From assembly GCA_900215285.1 (NCBI GenBank), contig OCMG01000004.1:1968001-2032000 (forward strand): a stretch of DNA of 64,000 nucleotides, given 5' to 3'. Shown here in pieces: positions 52,973 to 61,418 of the stretch (its first letter is position 1; each line of letters opens with the position of its first letter). The stretch is from Ensifer adhaerens (GTDB lineage: Bacteria; Pseudomonadota; Alphaproteobacteria; Rhizobiales; Rhizobiaceae). Below the pieces are notes generated by a model. It made no database searches, was not told the origin of the DNA, and saw only the letters and a program-made list of their open reading frames with translations. Position numbers and translations under genes: made by a program.

Positions 52973-53941
52973 ATGGCGGGTTTCTTCTGCGCGCTGCCGC
53001 TGATCAGCGGCCTGATCGCGTCCTGTGGTGCAGGCGCACCGCTCGCTACGGGCTATGCCGAGGGCGACTACGTGCTGATGGCGCCCCTCGACGTGGCGCG
53101 TGTCGAGACAATCTCGGTGCGCCGCGGCGATCGCGTGAAGGCGGGCGCATCGTTGGCGGCGATGGAAACACAGGATGCCGAGATTGCCGTGCAGCTGGCG
53201 ACGGCGGCTCTCGGCCAGGCACGCGCGCAGCTTGCCAATCTCCAGCAGGGCCGGCGGCCTGAAGAGGTGGCGGTCATCCAAGCCAATCTCGTTTCGGCGC
53301 AGGCTCAGGCTGAAGACGCGCAGCGAACGTTCGACCGGCAATCCGATCTCCTCAAGCGCGGGATTGCGCCGCAATCGGATTACGACAAGGCCAAGACCGC
53401 GCTCGACATGGCGACGGCCGCCGTGGCGCAGGCCAATGCCAATCTGGCGGTGGCGCAGTTGCCGGCGCGTGAACAGGAAATCGATGCGGCCAGGGATGCG
53501 GTGAAGCAGGCGGAAGCCTCGCTCGACCAGGCGCAGTGGAAGCTTGGCAAACGCAAGCTGGTCGCGCCCGCCGACGGGATCGTGCAGGATATCATCCGCC
53601 GGGCCGGCGAGGTGGCGGGGCCGTCGCAGCCGGTTCTTTCGGTGCTGCCGGACGGGGCGGTGAAGCTGCGCGTCTACATTCCGGAAAAGGACGTGTCGCT
53701 GCTGAAGGTCGGGTCGGTGCTGGCGGTCAATTGCGATGGCTGTAAAGCCGGGATCAAGGCGCGGGTGAGCTATATTGCCGACGGGCCTGAGTTTACGCCG
53801 CCGGTCATCTATTCGCTCGAGAACCGGCAGAAGCTCGTCTACATGATCGAGGCGCAGCCGGAGGGTTCGGCGGATGGGCTGAAGCCTGGGCAGATCGTCG
53901 ATGTGCGGCTGGCTGATGGGGCAGAGGCTGGCGCATCATGA
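52973..53941 (+). CDS. HlyD-family adaptor of an ABC exporter (YbhG-like), putative lipoprotein
   Basis: 322 residues. The N-terminus MAGFFCALPLISGLIASC has a possible lipobox ending at C18, so it may be lipid-anchored, or the segment may be a simple anchor. A lipoyl half-domain (LMAPLDVARVETISVRRGD), a long helical hairpin (about 60-205, with the LLKRGIAPQSDYD turn), the second lipoyl half (KLVAPADGIVQDIIRRAGE) and a beta barrel follow. It ends inside the ATPase start (4-base overlap). It links the ABC-2 permease to the periplasm or an outer-membrane channel. Confidence 0.88.
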   Translation: MAGFFCALPLISGLIASCGAGAPLATGYAEGDYVLMAPLDVARVETISVRRGDRVKAGASLAAMETQDAEIAVQLATAALGQARAQLANLQQGRRPEEVAVIQANLVSAQAQAEDAQRTFDRQSDLLKRGIAPQSDYDKAKTALDMATAAVAQANANLAVAQLPAREQEIDAARDAVKQAEASLDQAQWKLGKRKLVAPADGIVQDIIRRAGEVAGPSQPVLSVLPDGAVKLRVYIPEKDVSLLKVGSVLAVNCDGCKAGIKARVSYIADGPEFTPPVIYSLENRQKLVYMIEAQPEGSADGLKPGQIVDVRLADGAEAGAS

Positions 53942-54858
53942 CCAACGCCATCGAAGTTTCCGGCCTCACCAAGACCTATAGCGGCAAGACCGTTGTCAAC
54001 AATGTGACGATGAGCGTGGCGCAGGGCGAGATCGTCGGCTTTCTGGGGCCTAACGGCTCGGGCAAGACGACAACGATCCGCATCATGTGCGGGCTCTTGA
54101 CGCCGGACTCGGGTTCGGGGCGGGTGCTGGGCTACGACCTCACCACCGAGAGCCTGAAGATCAAGAACGAAGTCGGCTACATGACGCAGAAGTTCTCCTT
54201 CTACGAGGACCTGTCGATCGAAGAGAACCTGATGTTCGTGGCGCGGCTCTACAAGTTGAGCCCGCCTGGCAAACATGTTGCGAAGACGCTGGAAGATCTC
54301 GGGCTGACGGCGCGGCGCAAGCAATTGGCCGGCACGCTATCCGGCGGCTGGAAGCAGCGCCTCGCGCTCGCCGCCTGCATCATGCACGACCCGAAACTGC
54401 TGCTGCTCGATGAACCGACGGCGGGCGTCGATCCCAAGGCGCGGCGCGAATTCTGGGACGAGATCCACCGGCTTGCCGGGCGCGGGCTGACCGTGCTCGT
54501 CTCGACGCACTACATGGACGAGGCGGAGCGTTGCCACCGCATCCACTACATTTCCTATGGTTCGCTGATTGCCAGCGGCACTGTGTCCGAGGTCGTGCGC
54601 AACGCCGGGCTTTCAACCTTCGTGGTGGAGGGGCCTGAGATCGGCGATCTCGCGGATGAACTCCGGCAGAATGCCGATATCGACCAGGTCGCGCCCTTCG
54701 GTGCGGCGCTGCATGTCGTGGGCGACGACAAGGCCCGCCTGAGTGCCGCGCTGGAGCCGCTGCGGCATCGGCCGGGCATCACGGTCAGCGAGGGCGAGAC
54801 CAGCCTCGAAGACGTGTTCATCCAGTTCATGGCCAAGTCGAAGGACAACATGGCATGA
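53938..54858 (+). CDS. ABC exporter ATP-binding protein (YbhF-half-like)
   Basis: 306 residues with one ATPase domain, where YbhF of E. coli has two fused. Walker A GPNGSGKTT, signature LSGGWKQRLALAACI (the W variant seen in this family), Walker B LLLLDEPTAGVDPKARREFW, and switch STHYMDEAERCHRI. A C-terminal extension of about 70 residues follows. It overlaps the adaptor before and the permease after by 4 bases each, so the four genes form one coupled operon. Confidence 0.92.
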   Translation: MTNAIEVSGLTKTYSGKTVVNNVTMSVAQGEIVGFLGPNGSGKTTTIRIMCGLLTPDSGSGRVLGYDLTTESLKIKNEVGYMTQKFSFYEDLSIEENLMFVARLYKLSPPGKHVAKTLEDLGLTARRKQLAGTLSGGWKQRLALAACIMHDPKLLLLDEPTAGVDPKARREFWDEIHRLAGRGLTVLVSTHYMDEAERCHRIHYISYGSLIASGTVSEVVRNAGLSTFVVEGPEIGDLADELRQNADIDQVAPFGAALHVVGDDKARLSAALEPLRHRPGITVSEGETSLEDVFIQFMAKSKDNMA

Positions 54859-55994
54859 TGGCCTCGCTCTTTTCCTTCCGTCGCCTGCTGGCGCTTCTCA
54901 TCAAGGAATTCATCCAGATGCGGCGCGACCGCATCACCTTCGGGATGATGCTCGGCGTGCCGCTGATGCAACTCGTGCTCTTCGGTTATGCGATCAACAG
55001 CGATCCGAAATATCTGCCTGCCGTGCTCGTGAGTTCCGGTACGGACCAGTACGTGCGCGCCATGGTCTCGGCGCTGGAGCTCACCAACTACTATCGCTTC
55101 GTGAAGGTGGGTGCGACGGCGGATGAGGCGGAGGCGATGATTGCGTCCGGCAAGGTCTCCTTCGTCGTCACCATCCCTTCGGATTTCGCCACACGGGTCG
55201 AGCGCAACGACAATCCGCAGATTCTCATCGAGGCGGATGCGACAGACCCGGCTGTGGCCTCGGGTGCAATCTCGACGCTCTCCACGGTGACCTCCCAAGC
55301 TCTTCTGAGGGAGCAAGGTAAACAGGCGGAAGCCGCGGAAGCCGCCGACAATGCGCTGCAGGTCATCGTTCACAAGCGCTACAATCCGGAAGGCATCACG
55401 CAATACAACATCGTGCCCGGCCTGCTCGGCGTCATCCTGCAGATGACGATGATGATGATGACGGCGATGGCGCTGACGCGGGAGATCGAGCGCGGCACGA
55501 TGGAAAACCTGCTCGCCATGCCGGCCAGCCCCATCGAGATCATGCTGGGCAAGGTGCTGCCCTATCTCGGCGTCGGCTCGGTGCAGGTCGTCGTGGTGCT
55601 GACGGCCGCGAAGCTTCTCTTCGGGGTGCCCTTCGTGGGCTCGCTCGTGTTGCTGCTTTTCGCCATCCTCATCTTCGTCTTCGCGCTGGTCATCCTTGGC
55701 TACACGTTCTCGACCATCGCGCGGACGCAGATGCAGGCGATGCAGCTCACCTTCTTCTTCTTCCTGCCGTCCATCCTGCTTTCCGGTTTCATGTTCCCCT
55801 TTGGCGGCATGCCGGTCTGGGCGCAATATCTCGGTGAAATCTTCCCACTCACGCATTTCCTGCGCATCGTGCGCGCCATCATGCTGAAGGGTGCGGACTG
55901 GAATGCGGTTGCCGTCGAGATATCCATCCTTGCCGGCTTTATCCTGATCTACATGGCGCTGGCGCTGATGCGATTCAGGCGGACCCTGGATTGA
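54855..55994 (+). CDS. ABC-2 type permease (YbhS/YbhR-like)
   Basis: 379 residues. TM1 is near residues 28-45, a periplasmic domain of about 130 residues follows (RVERNDNPQILIEADATDP), then five or six membrane segments ending with IYMALALMRFRRTLD. The ABC-2 motif ALTREIERGTMENLLAMPASPIEIMLGK is present. Only one permease gene is found, so a homodimer is expected, whereas E. coli has two (YbhS, YbhR). It is the last gene of the operon and convergent with the metallophosphoesterase gene. Confidence 0.92.
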   Translation: MMASLFSFRRLLALLIKEFIQMRRDRITFGMMLGVPLMQLVLFGYAINSDPKYLPAVLVSSGTDQYVRAMVSALELTNYYRFVKVGATADEAEAMIASGKVSFVVTIPSDFATRVERNDNPQILIEADATDPAVASGAISTLSTVTSQALLREQGKQAEAAEAADNALQVIVHKRYNPEGITQYNIVPGLLGVILQMTMMMMTAMALTREIERGTMENLLAMPASPIEIMLGKVLPYLGVGSVQVVVVLTAAKLLFGVPFVGSLVLLLFAILIFVFALVILGYTFSTIARTQMQAMQLTFFFFLPSILLSGFMFPFGGMPVWAQYLGEIFPLTHFLRIVRAIMLKGADWNAVAVEISILAGFILIYMALALMRFRRTLD

Positions 55995-56000
55995 GGCGGT

Positions 56001-56894
56001 TCACAAGACTTCGTCCACGCTCAACCGAAATGTCCGGGCGTCGTCATTGAGCGCGTAGCGCTTGTGCAGGATCGTCCAGCGGTCCGGCTCCCCTTCGATC
56101 TCGAAGAGGTTGAAGCCGGCTGGCGGCTTCTTGCCGCCTGTCGATTGCGAGGCCGAGGCAATGCCGACCACCGGCACCGGCCCGTCGCGGCCGGCAAGCG
56201 TATAGCGGGTATTGAGATGCGTATGACCGTGGAGAACGAGTTCGGCGCCCGCCTCGCGCATGACGGCGGCGAAGCGGCGGATGCCGACCATGCGCTTGTG
56301 GTTGGCGGCTGCACCCCGGATCGGCGGATGATGGATGAGGACCACGCGGGCAAGGCCTTCGTCGCCGAGCTGGCGCAGGAGATCGAGCGTGCGCCGGGCC
56401 TGTCCCGCGCTGAAATAACCGTTGGCGGAGAAGGGCGGCGTTGCGACCGCCGTCGAACAGCCGACGATGGCCACCTGTCCGCGCCGGCGAACATAGGGGA
56501 ACTTGCGCGCTTCGGAAAGGATATCCTCGTCGCCGGCCATGTAGTCGTTCCAGGCCGCCGCCGCCCGCCCGGCTGCGCCCGGCACATAGGCGTCGTGGTT
56601 GCCGGGCACGACCGAAACATCAAGCGGCAAGCCGACGCCGGACAGCCAAAGTGCGGCATTGCGGATTTCGATTTCGGTGGCCAGATTGACCAGATCGCCG
56701 GTCACCGCCACATGATCCGGGGCATGTGTCTGCAAATGTTCGAGCAACAATTCCAGCGTATTGCCGAAGAGGTGCTTGCGTCTGTTGCGATGCCAGTTCA
56801 CATAACCGGTGATCCGTTTTGACAAGAGGTCGCGGATCGGCACATCCGGCAAGGGGCCGAGATGGATATCGGAAATATGGGCAAGCCTGAACAT
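56001..56894 (-). CDS. Calcineurin-like metallophosphoesterase
   Basis: 297 residues, cytoplasmic. The five family motifs are visible: ISDIHLGP (Asp9, His11), TGDLVN, VPGNHDAY, VLIHHPPIRGA and HGHTHLNTR. They coordinate a two-metal centre. The substrate could be a cyclic nucleotide, nucleotide or phospholipid-type headgroup; the sequence does not decide. It is divergent from the Nudix gene with about 70 bases between. Confidence 0.92.
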   Translation of the reverse strand: MFRLAHISDIHLGPLPDVPIRDLLSKRITGYVNWHRNRRKHLFGNTLELLLEHLQTHAPDHVAVTGDLVNLATEIEIRNAALWLSGVGLPLDVSVVPGNHDAYVPGAAGRAAAAWNDYMAGDEDILSEARKFPYVRRRGQVAIVGCSTAVATPPFSANGYFSAGQARRTLDLLRQLGDEGLARVVLIHHPPIRGAAANHKRMVGIRRFAAVMREAGAELVLHGHTHLNTRYTLAGRDGPVPVVGIASASQSTGGKKPPAGFNLFEIEGEPDRWTILHKRYALNDDARTFRLSVDEVL

Positions 56895-56964
56895 GGCCCT
56901 TGGTTAGCAGGTCGCTGATCGTGCGTCAAAAAGGGTTCGCGCTATGCATTCGGAGAATGATGCG

Positions 56965-57456
56965 ATGAAACAACCCCGTGATCCGGGCGCGCTCGGGCCG
57001 ATCCGCAAGCCCATGCTGCAGGTCCTGCATCTCTGGTTCCGCATGAAGCGTGGGCTGACGCTCGGCGTACGCGCCGCCGCCTTTGATGACAAGGGCAGGG
57101 TGTTTCTGGTCCGCCACACCTATGTTCCCGGCTGGCAGTTCCCCGGCGGTGGCGTCGAGGTGGATGAGACGGCGCTGGAGGCACTGGAGCGGGAATTGTT
57201 CGAAGAGGGCAATGTGACGCTGGGTGCTGCACCCCAGCTCTTCAACGTCTATTTCAACAGCCGCGTGACAGATCGTGACCATGTGCTGCTCTATGTCTGC
57301 CGCGACGTTCGCTGCCAGACAGCGAAGGTGGCCGACAAGGAGATCGCCGAGACGGGCTTCTTCGCGCTCGACGCCCTGCCGGAGGCCACCACGCAGGCCA
57401 CCCGCCAGCGACTCAAGGAAATCGCCGCCGAGGACGAGGTGCAGCCGATCTGGTGA
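56965..57456 (+). CDS. Nudix hydrolase
   Basis: 163 residues from the ATG at 56965, which has GGAGAA 8 bases upstream; an in-frame ATG at 56944 adds 7 residues. The Nudix box is GGGVEVDETALEALERELFE followed by EGNV, matching G-x5-E-x7-R-E-x-x-E-E-x-G. Nudix enzymes cleave nucleoside-diphosphate derivatives; the specific substrate is unknown. Divergent from the phosphoesterase gene, which suggests they could share a house-cleaning role. Confidence 0.9.
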   Translation: MKQPRDPGALGPIRKPMLQVLHLWFRMKRGLTLGVRAAAFDDKGRVFLVRHTYVPGWQFPGGGVEVDETALEALERELFEEGNVTLGAAPQLFNVYFNSRVTDRDHVLLYVCRDVRCQTAKVADKEIAETGFFALDALPEATTQATRQRLKEIAAEDEVQPIW

Positions 57457-57524
57457 GGGATGCGCGCATTCTCAGAAAAAGTGCGAAGCGGTTTTCCGTC
57501 CGGGAAGGCGGCATCGACCGCGTA

Positions 57525-58028
57525 TCAAATCGCCGGATGCAGGCGTGGGTCGAGGGCGAAATCCTGTTGGTGTAACAGGCGATAGCGGCCCGCTGCCTTT
57601 TGCGGATTGAACACGACGTTCCACGCCATGGATGAAACCACGCTGGGGATGACGACGAAGAGGTGCCCGCTTGTAAGTGTGTCGCCGAAGTGCTGCTGGC
57701 CGGCGCTTGGAATGGCGGGGTGCAGCCAGTTCGGGTTCGGGACGTCAGCGTGCGACACCGACTTCACATCCGCTGGATCTGAAATTTCGAAAGCCGTTAG
57801 CACATGCGGCACGGTGTCGAGTGCCTTGAAGCCCTTGTGAACCGCGACTTCCAGAATGGCGGTCGAAGGATCGAGCGAAGCGTAGACCACGCGGTTGCCC
57901 TTGCTGTTCCAGCGGCCGCCGAAGAGGAATGCGCCTTCGCCACTATCCCATCTCTCTGAAAAGCGCTTGTGGTCCAGTCGCCAGCCGATGATCTTTCCCG
58001 AACCGAGCGGGCCGGGTAACGGCATCAT
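57525..58028 (-). CDS. RES-domain toxin (NAD+ phosphorylase family)
   Basis: 167 residues. Conserved RES-domain residues are seen at Arg17 (GWRLDHKRFSERW), Arg39 (FGGRWNSKG), Tyr49 (RVVYASLDPSTAILE) and Glu60. RES toxins of the ParT/MbcT/Res type degrade NAD+ (MbcT phosphorolytically). It starts inside the antitoxin stop codon (4-base overlap), the standard order antitoxin then toxin. It looks intact. Confidence 0.9.
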   Translation of the reverse strand: MMPLPGPLGSGKIIGWRLDHKRFSERWDSGEGAFLFGGRWNSKGNRVVYASLDPSTAILEVAVHKGFKALDTVPHVLTAFEISDPADVKSVSHADVPNPNWLHPAIPSAGQQHFGDTLTSGHLFVVIPSVVSSMAWNVVFNPQKAAGRYRLLHQQDFALDPRLHPAI

Positions 58029-58501
58029 GCATAGACACCGTAGTCCAGCCGTTCGAGATATTCACGAACGAGATCGCTGCCTGCGGCGGTGGCGAGGAGA
58101 TCGATCGGGCGGCGGCCTTCAAGGCCGAACGCCGGTTGCAGCATCCACGCTTCCGCTTCGGCCTGCGAACCGAGAACAGCGGCAGCCTTGGCGAGAAGGC
58201 GCGCGAAATTCCAGGTGCGCGAGCTTTGCTCCGGGCTCAGCACCTTTGTCTTGTCGGCCTTGTGGCGCTGATAGGTGCGCTCGCTCATCCCGAAGGCTTT
58301 TTCGAAAGCGTCGCTGTCGTCGGCAATGGCCGGCAGTTGTTTCACAAGCCGTTCCAGCGCTTTGCCCGGAATGCCGGTCAGGATCAGTTCGTGAACGGCA
58401 ATCGGGCTGGAAACATCGTGTTTCAAACCCTTTTCGCCGCCGAAGAGCATGGCGATATCCAGCATTTCACTGACATTTCCGACTGTCTCGCGGGTGTTCA
58501 T
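58025..58501 (-). CDS. Xre/MbcA/ParS-type antitoxin
   Basis: 158 residues. A central HTH (about 60-82, AFEKAFGMSERTYQRHKAD) is followed by a C-terminal DUF2384 (MbcA/ParS) toxin-binding domain (about 95-155, ARLLAKAAAVLGSQAEAEAWMLQPAFGLEGRRPIDLL). It neutralises the RES toxin and likely represses the operon. AGAAGGTG is the ribosome site. A 10-bp inverted repeat covers the promoter, 15 bases upstream of the start. Confidence 0.9.
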   Translation of the reverse strand: MNTRETVGNVSEMLDIAMLFGGEKGLKHDVSSPIAVHELILTGIPGKALERLVKQLPAIADDSDAFEKAFGMSERTYQRHKADKTKVLSPEQSSRTWNFARLLAKAAAVLGSQAEAEAWMLQPAFGLEGRRPIDLLATAAGSDLVREYLERLDYGVYA

Positions 58502-58516
58502 CGCGCTTCACCTTCT

Positions 58517-58547
58517 GTCACGTGTCGCTCAATATAAGACACGTGAC
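58517..58547 (-). promoter_or_regulatory. Inverted repeat over the toxin-antitoxin promoter
   Basis: GTCACGTGTC (58517-58526) and GACACGTGAC (58538-58547) are perfect 10-bp arms with an 11-base spacer. On the minus strand the spacer holds a -10-like TTATAT (58532-58537) with TTGCTG 16 bases upstream (58554-58559) as -35. Arm centres are 21 bases apart, two helical turns, as expected for a dimeric autorepressor. Confidence 0.75.
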
Positions 58548-58568
58548 GGCGAACAGCAATGTCACTTT

Positions 58569-59540
58569 TCACCCCCGATCGTGCGGGCTCTCCAGATCCA
58601 TCACCGGACCCGATGGCACAATGCCGGTCGGGTTGATCATGCGGTGGCTGCCGTAATAGTGGTGCTTGATGTGGTAGAAATCGACCGTCTCCGCGACACC
58701 TGGGTGCTGGTAGAGGTCCTTCAGGTAGCCCCACAGGTTCGGGTAGTCGGCGATGCGGCGGATGTTGCATTTGAAATGGCCGACATAGACCGGGTCGAAG
58801 CGGACGAGCGTGGTGAAGAGGCGCCAGTCGGCCTCGGTCATGCGGTCGCCGAAGAGATAGCGGCCCTTTGACAGGCGCTCTTCCAGCGTGTCCAGCATGT
58901 CGAAAAGCGGGCCGACATGGCTTTCATAGGCTTCCTGCGTGGTGGCGAAGCCGCATTTGTAGACGCCGTTATTGACCTTGTCGTAGATCTCCGCGTTCAG
59001 CGTATCGATCTGCTTGCGGAGATCTTCGGGATAGAAATCGTCTGTTGAACCGGTCAGGCCGTTGAAGGCCGTGTTGAACATGCGGATGATTTCCGCGCTC
59101 TCGTTGGAAACGATCGTGTTCTTCTGCTTGTCCCACAGAACCGGCACGGTGACGCGGCCCGAATAGTTGGCGTCCGCACGGGTATAGACCTGCCAGAGGA
59201 AGTCGGAGCCGAAGAGGTCATCCTTCGTGCCGCCGTTGCGGCCTTTGAATTCCCAGCCGTTTTCCAGCATGTAGGGATCGACGATGGAGAGGCTGATCAG
59301 GTTTTCCAGCTTCTTCAGCTTGCGGAAAATGAGCGTGCGATGCGCCCAGGGACAGGCGAGCGAGACATAGAGATGGTAACGGCCGGCTTCGGCCTTGAAG
59401 CCGCCTTCGCCGGTCGGGCCGGCGCTGCCGTCGGCGGTCACGTAGTTGCGGAAGCGCGATTCCTGCCGCTTGAAGTGGCCGCGCGTTTCCTTCGTGTCAT
59501 ACCAGACATCGTGCCAGACGCCTTCGATCAGCATGCCCAT
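58569..59540 (-). CDS. Glutathionyl-hydroquinone reductase (YqjG/ECM4-type GST)
   Basis: 323 residues, cytoplasmic. The catalytic Cys63 is in SLACPWAHR, and the family segments VPVLWDKQKNTIVSNESAEIIRMFN and CGFATTQEAYE are visible. These enzymes reduce glutathionyl-hydroquinones to hydroquinones with release of oxidised glutathione. The N-terminal thioredoxin-like and C-terminal helical domains are both complete. It is a single gene with its own short promoter region, 67 bases from the toxin-antitoxin gene. Confidence 0.93.
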   Translation of the reverse strand: MGMLIEGVWHDVWYDTKETRGHFKRQESRFRNYVTADGSAGPTGEGGFKAEAGRYHLYVSLACPWAHRTLIFRKLKKLENLISLSIVDPYMLENGWEFKGRNGGTKDDLFGSDFLWQVYTRADANYSGRVTVPVLWDKQKNTIVSNESAEIIRMFNTAFNGLTGSTDDFYPEDLRKQIDTLNAEIYDKVNNGVYKCGFATTQEAYESHVGPLFDMLDTLEERLSKGRYLFGDRMTEADWRLFTTLVRFDPVYVGHFKCNIRRIADYPNLWGYLKDLYQHPGVAETVDFYHIKHHYYGSHRMINPTGIVPSGPVMDLESPHDRG

Positions 59541-59779
59541 GGGTGTTCTCCTTTGCAGCCAAGATAATCGCCCATGCGTGACAGGAGTACCGTGAAATCG
59601 ATGAACAGTGTGTTTTTCAGTTTGCCTTCTGCCAAATTCCTGCTATCGGCGATTTTGATAACAGGAAAGTTCCCAGATGTTCGGAAGAAACCCGCGACGA
59701 CGCTGAAGATCGATTTGAACGCGCAGATGAAGCGCGACCGATTTTCCATGTCTGTTCCGTTGCGGTTGATTTCTATCCC

Positions 59780-60283
59780 ATGAAAAAGCACGACTTCCTG
59801 TATCTCACCGAAGATGCAACGCATGATACCGTCATTGAGTTCATCAATGACGAGGCCTTCGGTCCCGGACGCTATACCAAATCATCGCATCGTATCCGCG
59901 AGCAGGGACCACATGACCGGTCGCTGTCCTATGTTGCCATCGATCATGGTGAGGTGATCGCCTCGGTGCGCATGACGCCCGTTCTGGCAGGGCAGCTGAA
60001 GGGGCATCTTCTCGGACCGCTGGCCGTGCGGCCGTCGCACAAGAATATCGGCATCGGCCGCGAGCTGGTTCGCATCGCGATCGATGCGGCGCGGCGGAAA
60101 GGGTCCGAGGGCGTGATCCTTGTCGGCGATCCGCCCTATTACATGCCGCTCGGGTTCGAGAAGGTCGCGTATAACGCCCTGCAGTTTCCGGCCCCCACCG
60201 ATCCGGGCCGGATCCTCGTCGTGCCGCTGATGGAAGGCGCGCACGATCTCCTGCGTGGCGATATCCGCTGGCGGGCGGAGTAA
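59780..60283 (+). CDS. GNAT-family N-acetyltransferase
   Basis: 167 residues. The acetyl-CoA binding motif is LAVRPSHKNIGIGRELVRIAI (R/Q-x-x-G-x-G/A) near residues 81-101, followed by VGDPPYYMPLGFEKV. It belongs to the YhbS-like GNAT group. The substrate is unknown. A weak ribosome site precedes the ATG at 59780. The 239 bases before it show no gene I can support. Confidence 0.88.
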   Translation: MKKHDFLYLTEDATHDTVIEFINDEAFGPGRYTKSSHRIREQGPHDRSLSYVAIDHGEVIASVRMTPVLAGQLKGHLLGPLAVRPSHKNIGIGRELVRIAIDAARRKGSEGVILVGDPPYYMPLGFEKVAYNALQFPAPTDPGRILVVPLMEGAHDLLRGDIRWRAE

Positions 60284-60286
60284 CTG

Positions 60287-60342
60287 GAGCGATTCCAGCG
60301 AAAGTGGAAACCGGTTTCGCGTCAGGAATTGCTTTAAAACAA
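60287..60342. repeat. Repeat family B, right-half copy in reverse orientation
   Basis: GAGCGATTCCAGCGAAAGTG, then GAAACCGGTTTC, then GGAATTGCTTTAAAAC: the right module read backwards compared with copies 1-3. It lies between the convergent GNAT and SBF genes and may act as a terminator. Confidence 0.8.
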
Positions 60343-60344
60343 GT

Positions 60345-61331
60345 CTATTCCGCCGCCGCGACAAGCGCCTCCTTCGGCGCCTTGGCAGCGTAGCGCTGGG
60401 CAAGGACGGCGCAGGTCATCAGCTGGATCTGGTGAAAGATCATGATCGGCAGAACGATCGCGCCGACCGCCTGGCCGGCGAAGATGGCATTCGCCATGGG
60501 CACGCCGGAGGCGAGGCTCTTCTTCGACCCGCAGAAGGTGATGGTGATCTCGTCCTCGCGCGAAAAGCCGAGTTTGCGACTGCCGAACATGGTGATCGTC
60601 AGCATGATGGCGAGCAGGACCGCGTCGATCACGACGATCAGTCCGATATCGGATAGGTCGAAATTGTGCCATATGCCCTCGATCATGGCTTCACTGAACG
60701 CGCCATAGACGACCATCAGGATCGAGCCACGGTCGATCGGCATGAGGATCTTCTTGTGGGCGCGCACCCAGTTTCCGATCCACGGCTGCAACAACTGGCC
60801 TGCAATGAAGGGCAGGAGGAGCTGCGTGAAGATCTGCAGCATTGCTTCCAGGGATACGCCGCCGTGGCCACCGGCCGACAAGATCAGGCCGCAGAGAAGC
60901 GGCGTCAGGAACATGCCAAAGATGTTGGAGGCTGACGCGGCACAGATCGCCGCCGGCACGTTGCCGCCCGCCATGGAGGTGAAGGCGATGGAGGACTGTA
61001 CCGTGGAGGGGAGCGTGCAGAGATACAGCACGCCGATGAAGAGCGTCGGCGATAGGACGCCTTTCAGCGCGTAGCTCAAGCCGAACCCGACCAGCGGGAA
61101 GAAGCCGAACGTGACGAGCACGATCATCAGATGAAGCCGCCAATGCAGGAGGCCGGCCACGACCACGTCGCGTGACAGGCGCGCGCCATGCAGGAAGAAG
61201 AGGGCCGCAATGGCAACCTTTGTCGCCATCGAAAACCACACTGCCGGCTGGCCGTAGATTGGCACCTGCGAGGCGAAGGCCACGGTGCAGACGAGGAGAA
61301 GGGTGAAGGTGTCGGGCAGGAAGCGTTTCAT
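60345..61331 (-). CDS. SBF/bile acid:sodium symporter-family transporter (YfeH-like)
   Basis: 328 residues from the ATG at 61331, with about ten hydrophobic segments. Motifs such as YLCTLPSTVQSSIAFTSMAGGN and ITFCGSKKSLASGVPMAN identify the SBF-like DUF4137/YfeH group, in which the natural substrate is unknown. The open frame reaches 61436 but the extra residues are not conserved and overlap the divergent LysR gene start. Divergent from the LysR gene, which probably regulates it. Confidence 0.88.
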   Translation of the reverse strand: MKRFLPDTFTLLLVCTVAFASQVPIYGQPAVWFSMATKVAIAALFFLHGARLSRDVVVAGLLHWRLHLMIVLVTFGFFPLVGFGLSYALKGVLSPTLFIGVLYLCTLPSTVQSSIAFTSMAGGNVPAAICAASASNIFGMFLTPLLCGLILSAGGHGGVSLEAMLQIFTQLLLPFIAGQLLQPWIGNWVRAHKKILMPIDRGSILMVVYGAFSEAMIEGIWHNFDLSDIGLIVVIDAVLLAIMLTITMFGSRKLGFSREDEITITFCGSKKSLASGVPMANAIFAGQAVGAIVLPIMIFHQIQLMTCAVLAQRYAAKAPKEALVAAAE

Positions 61332-61418
61332 GAGGCAAATCCGGGGAAGAGACGGATTGCAGTCTACGTCTTCACGGATCATAATGAAAACGCTAACAGT
61401 TATCGGGTTTCCCAATAA

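Noticed and set aside
57460..57510. Possible further family B repeat (GTGCGAAGCGGTTTTCCG)
   Set aside because: Similar wording to other rhizobial palindromes but does not align well with the copies seen here.
59574..59783. 69-codon open frame before the GNAT gene
   Set aside because: No ribosome site, no family resemblance, overlaps the GNAT start; likely spurious.
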